A stretch of DNA of 64,000 bases from Aplectana chamaeleonis (taxonomy: Eukaryota > Nematoda > Chromadorea > Rhabditida > Cosmocercidae). Location: contig JAPDOI010000065.1 of NCBI GenBank assembly GCA_029168955.1, positions 1,426,001-1,490,000 of the forward strand, in the 5' to 3' direction. Both the position numbers and the translations under genes were made by a program. Under the pieces are notes generated by a model, which saw only the letters and a list, made by a program, of their open reading frames with translations, made no database searches and was not told where the DNA came from. Below are positions 47,401 to 59,400 of the stretch, in pieces (within the stretch, counting starts at the first letter, position 1; each line of letters begins with the position of its first letter).

Positions 47401-50400
47401 ACCTCCCTCGTGTCAAGCGTTGATGTACTGCGTCGATTTCCTTGTAAAGGTCTTCGTTATGGCATACACGCGGCCAGAAATATCCAAGCAAACGCCTAAA
47501 AAGCTTCCTCTCCGTGCAATCCAACCTTTCCATCTGCGTTTTCGGTGCTGCCCACGTCTCCGATCCGTACATCATGATAGGGCGAATAGCGGATAGGTAG
47601 ACGCGCAACTTGACTTCCTTCGCGATGGTGGTAGACCACAAACACTTGGTTAGAGAATTGAATGCAGACGTAGCTTTCGCACATCGTTGTCGAATATCCG
47701 CTGCATAACTACCATCGTTCTTCAGCAAACAGCCCAAATAACAGAAATCGTCCACCAGTTCGATACGTTGTCCGTCCACACAAACTCCAGTTGAAGGCCT
47801 CTGAGAGACCCACATCTGCTTGCATTTGTCGGGACGAAGACGAAGTCCATAGGCTGCGGCATACTTCGAAACGAGGTTCACAATCCTTTGCAGTTTTGCG
47901 TTGTTTTCAGCGAATAACACAATGTCGTCGGCGTACTCCAGGTCGACAAGGGAGCGTCCTGATGGTGTTAGGATCACATCCGCAGGAAACTGTTCTGCAA
48001 CTCTACGCATGATGTCATCAACGGCGAAGTTGAAAAGAAAGGTCCTGCAACGGCTCCTTGCCTTACTCCTGTTTTCACCTCGAAAGCTGACGTAAATCCG
48101 ACAGGTGTACGAACTGCTGCTGTTGTTCCTTTGTTCATGTCCTCGATTAACCGAACATACTTTTCCGGGACTCCATCTGCTCGCAGAGCATTGAGCAATC
48201 GATCACGATGAGGAGAGTCGAACGCGGCTTCAAAGTCCAAAAAGCAAGCTGTAATGGCTTCGAAAACCGCTGCCACGATTCAATTACTCTTCTCACGACG
48301 AACACTTGGTCGATGGTCGATCTTCCAGGTCGAAAACCGGCTTGCTCATCTCTGGTCGTTCCTTCACGATGTTTGATAAGTCGCTCGAGAATGATACGTT
48401 CTAAAACCTTGTACATGACACGAAGTAGAGAGATTCCTCTGTAGTTCTTAGGATCCGTGACGGATAGCTTCTTGTGAAGAGGTACGATGATCGCATGTCT
48501 CCACGAATCGGGTATCCTTTCGCTCATCCATATGGCACGGATGGTGTTGGTCATTTCACGAATCCCAGACGGAGGAAGAGCTTTCAGCATTTCAGCAGTG
48601 ATGTTGTCATCTCCACCTGCCTTTCCATTCTTCATTTTCCGGACACAATCCAAAACTTCAGACTCAGTCGGCGGTTCCTCACTGACATCGTAATGTGCTC
48701 TCTGAACATGCGGGAGCTCATGTACTGATGGCGCTGGACGATTCAGTAGTGAACTGAAGTAATCCTTCCATATTGGCAGCGTCGCATCACCAACTGCAAC
48801 TCCATTGGTAGTGTTCAAGACAGGAGAACATCTCTTCATCTTCCCGCTATACTGTCGCAGCAACGTGTAGGCTTTCCTCGGATTCTTCTCCTCCCAAGCC
48901 TTCTCGAACTCCTTAGCTCTACACGTCCACTCTCGTTCGCGGTCACTTTTAAGCTGCCGACGCAACTTCCTCCTCAGACGCTTCTCCTCCACGAAGTTTC
49001 CTGCAGTTCGGAGAGCACATACTCTGTTGTAGGTAGATGTTGTTTCTTCTGAGACGTAGGCGAACTTCTTCTTAGGCTGTACAACCGGGAGTGCCTCTTT
49101 CGAAGCGTCCTGGATGCATTTGACAAAAGAATCCGCGTCGCAAAGTTTCTTCTTAGTCCGTACTCCGATGTGAATAGAAACGCGTTGTCGGAAATTCCTT
49201 CTGCACTCTTCATCTCTGAGACTTGTCATGTCAATCCTCTGGAGAGGCTGAGCCCCTCGCTTCCTCTTATGAATCCTCGCAGTGAAGTTCAACAGAACAG
49301 GACGGTGATCCGAATCGAATGCGACATCCCACACAGCTCTAGATCTTCGAATGTCCGATACTGGAATATTCCTCGTCAGGACATAGTCAAGCTGTAGTTT
49401 CAAAGTTGTCATCTTCCGCTTCCGCTGCTCTTCTGGAGATAGCCGGGTTGGTCCCTGCCACGTAAGCTGATGGCGGCGATGATTCCTCTTGAATGTCGAT
49501 GCAATAATCAGACCACTGCGTTCACAAAAGTCGACAAGGCGGTAGCCATTGTCCGATGTTTGCTCCACTGGGTAGAACCATTTACCGAGTACTTCGGATT
49601 CCTGATCAAGTCCCATCTTCGCATTTGCGTCAATCCCCACGACAACAGCATGTTGACAAGGTATCCTGGCCAGCAACGTATTGAGTTCCTCATAAAACGC
49701 ATCCTTCGAATTGTCTTCGGTGGTTTCAGTGGGCGCATGAGCACTCACTATCCACAGATTGAATCCTCTGTGATCCCGCAGTCGTACGAATGCATTCCGA
49801 CACGACGTTGAGCCGAACTCCTTGACCATACCATTGAAATCCTTCCTTACAGCTATTGCACAGCCTCCCACTCTCCTATCGTCAGCGTTGCCGCAGTAGA
49901 TGGTGTACTCTCCGACGCTGATGACGGGTCTATCCTTGAGGCGGGTTTCCTGCAAAGCAGCAAACGGTGCATGGAAATAGCTCAGAAGTCTGGATAGCGC
50001 AGTTTTTTGGATATCACTCGACAGCGATCGACAGTTCAGGGTGGCGAAATTGTGGCTTGTGGCCAAAGACTCCATGACTCCCTAGGTACGGATCCTAAGG
50101 TGTTATGGACCAGAGGCCTTAGTGTGCCGGACGGCGACACCTTTATGCAATGTGCGGGATACTTTCGCGATATAGTTGTGCACGCTATATCGCTCGAACG
50201 TTCCCTGTGTACACTCAAACGTCTGCTGGGTTCAGTAGAAGCAGGGGCACCAACGAGCAGGTACCAACAGACTTGTATACACACCCCCAATATACTCTAA
50301 AAAGTAAAATTGTTTTGAACACTTCCACTATTGATGCCTTTTTGTTCATATAGACTTAATACGACCGCAACAACTTCAACAGAGTTGCGAGGACTTTAAT

Positions 50401-53400
50401 TTGCCGCTCACCCATGGAATTCGTGACCTCGCTCTTCAGGAATGTGGAAGGAAATTCTAAGTACTGTTGGTTACATTTTTGATAAACTCGTTCTGCAGCA
50501 ATGATCTAAAGCAAGTCTTGCATCAGAGACCTAGGCCTCTCTTTTCTAGACTTCCCTAGAGGAGATACATGAAAAGCATCTCTCTTTTTCAGAGAATCAG
50601 ACGGTTCTTTTCTTCTCCTTTTGCGCTTGTCCTGCTCCAACGCAGGGTCCGCTTTTTTATGCGCCGACGTCATTTTGTCAGTCATGCGCTTGGTCTGGAC
50701 TTCTTTAGAGAAACAACCGATATAGATGACATGAGTTTGTCTGTAGAAATAGGATGTCCTCGATCCAAAACATGCTCTAGCCACATCTAGAGCCAGCATT
50801 GTTTAGCAAGGCAGGGTTTTTGGTTCTATAACTGAGACAGCAACTCACCTTGGAATGAGCTCGATTTTTATTCTTCACAATTTTCGGGTGTCTATCCAAC
50901 ATACAAGGTGTATAAGGATGAAAACAAAAAAATGAAGCAGTTTGGACAGAATTCATTTACGGCAGATTCTGGATACAATGTAGTATTCTACAGGAAAAAT
51001 GTCTGTGCGAATTGTTTTAACTCTGTCTGGCCTGTGCATTACGTGAACAATGCCAAAATCCCTTTCAAGGCGGTTTCTAAACACACCTAATGTTTTAGGA
51101 CAAACGAACCTTTCTCGATCTTTAGCTCACCTGACTCCTCATAATTTGCCGAAAATCAAAATTTCGGATAGACCCCAGTTGCAAATAAAATTAGTTAGAC
51201 AAGCAAAAAAACTACACAAGGAGCTTTATTGGCCTTAAAAAGCCTTTGTGCACTATCTCGAACAGTTGAACAGGTTTATTTTTATATTCTAGCAGGAACT
51301 AAACGATTCGAGCAGGTAGGTGGACATTGTTTCAGAATGTTCTTTTAGTTTTTTCAATCAATATGTCTCATGGAGTTGCTTGAGAATATGAGATCTCTGC
51401 TGGCAAAACCACGATCCCTCCCTAGAAATAATCGCTAAGGGTGCTGAACGATGAACGCTTTCCTGTAGCATTACTCCATGAAAGCTGTGCGTCATCATTA
51501 TATAATGAGAGCTCTAGTACCCAGTATAACAGCTACGTTGGAAAAAGCGCGAAAAAATTACTGATAATCCCTTTTTCGGACCGAAAATATCTCCATCGAC
51601 TTTTGAGAAAGGAAGAGTCGATCGTTAGATATCGCTGTTTTGACCAACAATCTCAAATGAAGTTCATCATTCTTTCAAGTGATTTCTGGATAAGGAAAGG
51701 ATAACCGATTTGTGTAGAAAAGTCATTCTTCACGCAATCGTAAAGTATATTCCATCAACTTACCCTCAGTTGTACTGTATCAATTGTTGATCATTTACTT
51801 ATATGATGGCTTCCAGCACATTGTGTCAGATGACTGACGGGCGGCCGGCTTCTTTTGACGGAATTTGAGACATTCAACCTCATTTTTTGAGAAATAAGAC
51901 GTTTTGAACCGTACAATCTACGTTCTTAGGTGGGCCCAGAAAATCATTTGAACCGAAAAAAAAACGGTGAGTGGTTTTCAGCGCGTACGATGCCTTCAAT
52001 TGTGTTATGAAAGACAGGCTTGGTTTTAGAACACCGCGATGCTGTTCGCCCCTGAAGAGCGTCGCTGTACCTTATGCGAAATTGGTGTTTCTTCCACTGG
52101 TAGCAGCACTTGATTCTGTGGGAGAGGCAATGAAATGTGGCACCGTCTATGGTAACTGAAACGGAAAAAAGCGCGACGCTTCTTGACGGGTAAATTTGCA
52201 CGCAGGAAAATGAAGAGAATACTCCGCCAATGCGTAGCTAGATGCCTCAAAAGGAAAACAGATATGCCCTGGGTTTCGGAGGCATCTAGTCTGGGGTGGT
52301 AGTAATTGGGGGTGTTAAAGGCAGCGTACACACTCGCAAGCATAGTCGAGATAACAGCATAGGTAGGTCCGCACGGCCCGTACTATGTCGTCAACGACGT
52401 TTGAAGCGCTGCAAACTGTCCAGGATGACAATATTTGACAATGTTTGAGCAATCTTGCCTTCCACGCCCGTATTTTCACACCCCTTCGAGTAACAGAATG
52501 AGAATCGATACTTGTGAAAACGTGTGATAATTGAGAGTGATAGCACTATCAAATGGGAGTGCACGAGGGAAATAGCTTGGTTTACATGAGTATAACACGT
52601 TTGCATACCTATTGACTCTCGTCCACTTTCGAGAATGCCGCTCTACTTTGACTGACCTTCTTAAATGGAGGATTTTATCAGTGCACAAACATGTTAAATT
52701 GAGGTAAATCGAGTTTTTTCTCTACTGCACTCCCTTTTTATAGTGCTATCATTCTAATTTATCACATGTTTTCTCAAGTAACGATTCTCATTCTGTTATT
52801 CGAAGGGGTGTGAAAATACGGGCGTGGAAGGCAAGATTGCTCAAACATTGCCAAATATTGTCATCCTGGACAGTTTTCAGCGCTCCAAACGTCGCTGACG
52901 ACATAGGATAGGGCCGTGCGGACCTATCTATGCTGCCATCTCGGCTATGCTTGTGAGCGTGTATGCTGCCTTTAAACGCGAATTAACAGGCGTTAAGTTC
53001 GCGTTAGACGCGAGTTTAACCACAACAGAATCTGAGCAGGACTCCTAATAGTTGGGAGAGAATTCGATCTAGTTTCACCCTAACATCCCTCAGTGGTGAT
53101 CATTTGTTACACTTTCAATGAAAACGCCTCGGAAAGGCGAAAATTGTAACCTTTTGTGCGAAAAATAGCGATTTCAAAACTTTTTCAGGTCTGTTTTTTC
53201 CTCTGAAATTCCGACATGTGGCATCCTCGCGGTGAGCTCTCGTTTAACATCCTCTCGCAGACGGCACGGAAATAGTGCTGAAATGCGAGAGGAACTTGCG
53301 GTTAACGAAAAACTCCTCCCGAGGAGTTTTTGGATGCAATTAGCAAGATACAGTAGGAACAGTTTTGACCATCTATATTGAGAGCAAGTACGAGTTTAAC

Positions 53401-56400
53401 TAGTGCAGAGGGTTAAAGAAGTTTGATAGCACTGTTAGCCATTTTGATTCAGGACGTCATCCTATATTTAAAACTGAAAGATGTTCCAAGGGATAGTATT
53501 TTAACGGTTTCCGCCAGGGAAATGGGCGATGACTCTGAGAGAATCCCCCGCGATCGTTCACGGATAGAATCTTCTTGGTTTCTGGTAGGGGCCGAGAGGA
53601 TACTAGCATGGGGCTATCGCGGAACGACCGCGAAATTCTGCCAGTCTCAAACCGAGAGCGTACCGCGTTCGTTCATCGATGCTCTATAGCAAAACCGTGA
53701 GGAATCGTGCCTGGGCCTATCACGGAACGATCGCGAGATTCTACCAGCTTCAACCTGAGGGCAAATCGTGTTTATAAATTGATGTATTCGGGTTGTTACA
53801 TCGCGGAACCGCGATGCACCGAGCCCGGAACTATCGCGGGACAGTCGCGAGATCCTGCCAGCCTCCACCTCTGATCGTACCGCATCCATGCCCTCTCGAT
53901 GTTTCACCCGTGCGAGTGTTGCCTATCAGATCAACACGAAGCGATAAGGTATTGCCCTCCCCGCATTTCGCGCTGCTTTACAAATCTGCACAACATGAGA
54001 ACGCGGGACCGGGGGGAGACGATCACGGTGCCATCTCGGATCGCGAGTGCACCACGGTACTAGCGCGGTAAACTTCTCAACGATCGCGGTACCATCACGC
54101 TAAGAGAACGAAAATGCCAACGGATGAGTCAATTGGGTAACTATCGCGGAACGAACGCGGATCGCGAGACTAGGGGGAGACGAACACGGTACTGTCGCGG
54201 ATCACGGGAGCATCACGGTACTAGCGCGAAAGATGCTCTCAGAGGAGGGATCAAAAACAAAGCAGGGATCATTGCTGAAACACGTTGGCCGTCTTCTTTG
54301 GTGGCACTAATGAATCCCTCCCAATCAGCTGTTAATTTCTTGGCGAGCGCCGACACTTCTCCCGCTTTTGTTTATTTTCTTCCGAAGTTCATTCGCTTCG
54401 CTACTATCAGGTTAGTTTCATTTTCATAATTCATTGCATACATAGCACAGTCTATGAGGAGTACGTAGTAAATTATTTGCTTGATCGCGTTTCGAACAGG
54501 TTTCTGTAATTTCTTAGTGCAAAAAAGTGAAATTTTCCCAAGCCACTGATTTTCAAGTGATTTGATGCCTTAGTAATGTTTAATCAGCATTAGTCGGGGC
54601 GTATCGGGCGAGTTTTGTGGGAACGAAACGCGAACTTGTTTCTAAGACCAACTGTATTTGTTTTCACTATTCTGCAAGATTCGAATACTCCTCTTTCATT
54701 GCCAGATCAGTGCCATCGTGGCCTTTTTTTTAGGGTTCGCGACGCACTTGCTTTGGTGCATTGCTAGAGCCACTCGAAGTGTTTCGCATTCTTATCTGAA
54801 ATATGTGCACAAAATCTTTTGCTTGCATGATGCGCATATGAGTGTGTAACAGTGTTTCTATATATCATCAGCACTAACTGCGGACGGGGATTAGTTTCAT
54901 TTTGAGAAGACGGCGAACACTTCACAAATTCAACTGCATCAATGACCGAAACCACACCATTACCCCAATCTCGGACGCCAGACTTCAGTTGCACGCTTCC
55001 AAAAAACAGTTTTTCAAGAACGAAAATAGACTATCTAGTTTATCATCATTCTTATAAGTTTTTAAATATTCATTTTAGTTGAATGCAAGACATTCTTTGA
55101 ATTTATGCATTACTCGACGAGTTTCGGAATGTCTTTTTCGCACCTAGCGTTACCTTCCCAAGAACACCTTGTAAATAATCCATCCAGAAATTTTCAAATT
55201 TTCAATCGCTCGAAATTTCCTTTGAAGAAATTTTTTGTTTTTCAAAAAACTTTTGTTTGAAAAAATTCAAAAAAAAGGTTAACAAAGTTAACTACAAATG
55301 CAAACTTTTGTCAGATCACACGCATTTGATTGATTGAGTCTAATGGTTAACCTAACATGTCTTTTCGAGAGTGGTCCTGAAAACTCACGGAGCTCATAAA
55401 AAATTACGAGAGTTAGGATTTCCAGGGAAAGTTTTAAAAATTGCGTTCTGATCGTGTTTCGAACAAGCGAAATATTACGAAGTTCTCTTTGAATGCTCTT
55501 TCTAATGAATAAAACAAATAGCATTGCTTATATAATCTTTCCGATCTCTCGTCTTTCCACCGTAAACGTCGTTCGTGTCCAAGTGTAGAAAATACTTATG
55601 CAGACGAAGGTCACGCATAATGTATGTGTAAGCAGAGGGCAGCTTCCGTTAAACCGGCAACAAGCCGTGGCGCCTATGTCACGGTTCGTAGCCGGCCAGG
55701 AGGTGGCGGTTTGTTCGCGTAAATTTGGCGGCTCTACTGCATTATGTCGCGGTATGTTGGCGGCTTGGAGGTGGTGGTTTATTCGTGGTTAACACACCAT
55801 TTACTACCACCCCAGATTTTGGCACGAGAATTTACGTAAATTACGGAAACTTTAGCCTCAGTTGGCGAAATTTTAGCTACAGCGCTTGCATATTCTACGT
55901 AAATTCTCGCTAGAGCACCCGCATTTTCTACGCTTATTCTCGTTGAAGCACTCGGTCGCTCAACCCACCCAGTCTTGATCCGTACTAGAAAGGCGATCCC
56001 CGCTGGGATCGAGCGCATCGCCGTTTCTTCCCCACGGCTTGCAGCATCCCAGCGGTCAAAATTATCCCTAGCAAGGTCTTCCAGAGAGCGACACGGGGTC
56101 ACCCTCCACGACCACCCACAGAGTGTCAAGTTATACGTGGGTTGACTGGGCCAACACTGTTCGAACCGCATTTCTGCGTTCCTTTTAGCCAATGCGGGTT
56201 TGAGATTGCATTTCGACACAGGCTGTCGCTGATTCCGTAGATTCTCAAAATTGTAGCGAGAATATACGGGTCTAGCGTCAGAGAGATCAGTGTTTCAATT
56301 AAGCCTTCGTTTTTACGTAGAATACGCGCAGAATTTTCACCCTTGTAGCCTCGACACAAGAATATGCGGGTTTCAGCCATCGTAGCCAAAACTCGTTGTT

Positions 56401-59400
56401 TACTGCTACATGAAATGGGGCGGCGTTTCAGGCCGCGCCTTTGGAAGCATCTAGCTACGCGTTGGCAGAGTATGACTATCGCTCAAATCATTCCTCTCCA
56501 AAATGGTGAGTATGGCTTCCTTCTTGGATGACATGGCCTAAAATTTAAGTATTTTTTCGGACACCAATTCATGATGATTTTTCAACAGAAAGTCTCAATA
56601 ATCGCGACATCAGAATAGTGTGAAAATGAGTGGAAGAAGGTTCCTTAGCTTCATATTCAAAAATTACGAGTAAACGAACAAGTAAATCAATTCCACTGGA
56701 CTCTAATGTTGTGTCAAAGGTAGATGCGCACTGCGAAAGCACTTCTTCTTCTTTAAAAGAGCAACGATAAAACTATGTAGCGGATAATTGTCTTCTCGAA
56801 TGAAGAGCGCCACTCCAACACTATTTCAACAAATCAATGGTAGACCAAATTAAATCAAATTATCAATGGTAGCAAATTTTTCAGCATAGACGACCATCAA
56901 ATGCGCCAGGATTACTGCGTCTACTGGCAGATAATTCCCATATTTGGTCTATTCGCGTCATCCATGCTGCTTCTTAGTGCGGCAATAGATCGCCTTCTCT
57001 CACTGCAGACATTTTAGTAAGTTAGCACATGTATGGATAATTGTCTTCTCGAATGAAGAGCGCCCCTCCAACACTATTTCAGCAAATCAATGGTAGATAA
57101 TCACAAGCGGGTTTATCTGGCGGCACAAATTCTCCCCTCAATCTTTTACGCTTCAGCGATGGAGCTGTGGATATTTCTAGATCGATCACAAGACGCGTAA
57201 GTAAATTCGGTTTGTTCAGATGTCAAGGATGTCAAGCATATCTATGTCTACTGACCATACTTTAAAAATGCTGTGGTTCTCTAATAATTGTGAGAATTAC
57301 AGGGAAGTCGTCTGCGTTGTGACGGCCCCCATGCAAGGCGCAATGTATCAATTCTTCTTGGATTCCATAATGGCCATTAACATCTTGATTATCGCGTGTT
57401 ACGCACTATTCATGTGTTTCATAAAAAGGGTTCGATTGAGTGAGTAGAAGTCAACCCTTAGCTAGGACTTAAGACCATCATGGAATAGCATTTTCGTTGG
57501 TAACAGTAACATTTTCAGGCCAGGACAGCATGAGACATATCTATAGATCACTTATTGTGATCAGTCTTACAGTGGTGTTTGGTTGGTTCAGCACAATGCT
57601 GATTGCTTCGATTGGTCAAGACTTGAATCTGAAGATCGAGAGGCTATATGTCAATCTTCTCGCTGGACTATTTGTTAACTTCGCTTGCGCAACTAACTTT
57701 TTCGTGTACTATGCAGTCAGGTTAGTGCACAAATTTTTTTGTTTTTTTTTCAGTCGGCCTTGAGAGAAAGCTCGCATTTGAGAGTTCTTATGCAATTGCG
57801 GAGATGAGTCAATGATTTTTCTTTGCTATGGTTTAGACATTGCCACCAATACCCAACTGATGGCGCACCCAACTATCCAACCAGCCGGCCAATTACCAGC
57901 GAACTAACGTTGGAGAATTTTCGGAAGATCGAAATTCCACTCACTCCCGGGAAATCCATTATATGCAATATGTGCAATCTGAGGAAAATATTCGATTTGT
58001 CAAATACGATCATGACATGTCGGCAATTAGAGGGCCATAAAGTAATCTTCTACCACTGAACATACACACCGGTAAAAAAACATGCTGTATGCGCTTTTGC
58101 GGTCGACTATCGCAAAAAAAAGCTTCACGTGTGGGCTTTTTACAGCAGAATCCAAGTTTCCAACTGAACAATCGCGCCACGGCTAGCATCAAGCTTGACC
58201 AGCCATCCTTCCCTTGCTTAAAGGCAGTGTTCTCGAAGAAAAATTTGCACGTTTTTTTGGTAAAAACGTAAGCTTTGGGTCCCTCTAAGAAGATTAAGAA
58301 CGGAAGTGAGACGAAAAACGGCCGGTGATAGAGAGAAAATCTCGTGCGCCTGCCAACCTATTGGGCCACTCCGCCCATGTCCTATAACAGTTCCCCTGAA
58401 TTCGTGGTTAAATGAGCGATGGTTTCCGATCAAAAGCCCCGTTCTTCCCTTCATTCTCCACGTCTCTCTTTACTCACGTCAGCTCGCACACATCGGCTGC
58501 AGAAAAACGGGAGTTACAAGCCTCGGACAACTCGTCCGCAATAATTCCCTAACTGATTTTTGAGGGGCCATAACGTTCCCAGGGGGTTTTGCACGATTTC
58601 AGGGAAATCATTGGAATCAGCATGGGATCGTTTTCGAGATAGGCGGAAAAACAGAAAAATGACTTCTACCCGATAAAAATCGTTTTTCTGTTTTTCCGCT
58701 TTTCTTGAAAACGGTCCTATGCTGAATCCAATGATGTCTCTGGAATCGTAGAACACCTTCTGGGAACGTAGATATGGTCTCTCAAAAAATTGAGCTAGAG
58801 AAGCATGGTGTAGGATTTGTCCGAGGCTTCTAATCTCCGTCTTTTTCAGCCGATGTATGGGAGCTGACCTGAGTAAAGGGAGAAGTTGAGATTGAATGCA
58901 AGAAAGGGGCTATTGATCGGAAACCATCGCTCATCTCATGATCTCGAGTTTTCAGTTGTTCAAGTCGAAGGGCGGGCATTGCGCTTTTGGGATTTACCTT
59001 GCGCTCAAAGTGGCAACTTCGGGCTGTATTGGGGCTCTTCCTGGCTCGTTTAATGGCGATGTTCACGATGATTTTCCTTCTCGAGTTTTCCACTCAAAAC
59101 AATGCGTAGGCTACCAAGTGTTACCGACATTACAAAGAAACGGCCAGAAACGCACTAAAACGCCTTATTTTAGTGATATCGTTCTGTGGCCTGGACTAGT
59201 TGCTCGGTTGGATGAACATGTTCACTGTGGTTGTCACCTGTAAAAAATGGGACTAATTGAAAATGGAAGAATATTTTGGGCAAAACAGTTTTAGTTAGGG
59301 AAGGAAAGAACGGATCAACGGAGAGTAGGGCATTGCAAAAGACCGATCCACAAAAGATTTTATCGTCACAACAAACAGTTCCACTGAGAGTAAAGAAGCG

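Noticed and set aside
53310..53333. Hairpin followed by T-rich sequence as a bacterial-type terminator
   Set aside because: The window is eukaryotic; the hairpin is more likely a repeat fragment.
55779..56219. 146-codon minus frame as a gene
   Set aside because: It lies inside a degenerate inverted repeat and repeats internally at DNA level.
57823..58059. Open frame right after GPCR exon 6, with a possible TTTAG acceptor at 57836, as the final exon
   Set aside because: It keeps phase, but the product lacks the SKEYR-type motif after TM7. The exon at 59751-59904 restores it exactly and has a TTTCAG acceptor and a nearby AATAAA.
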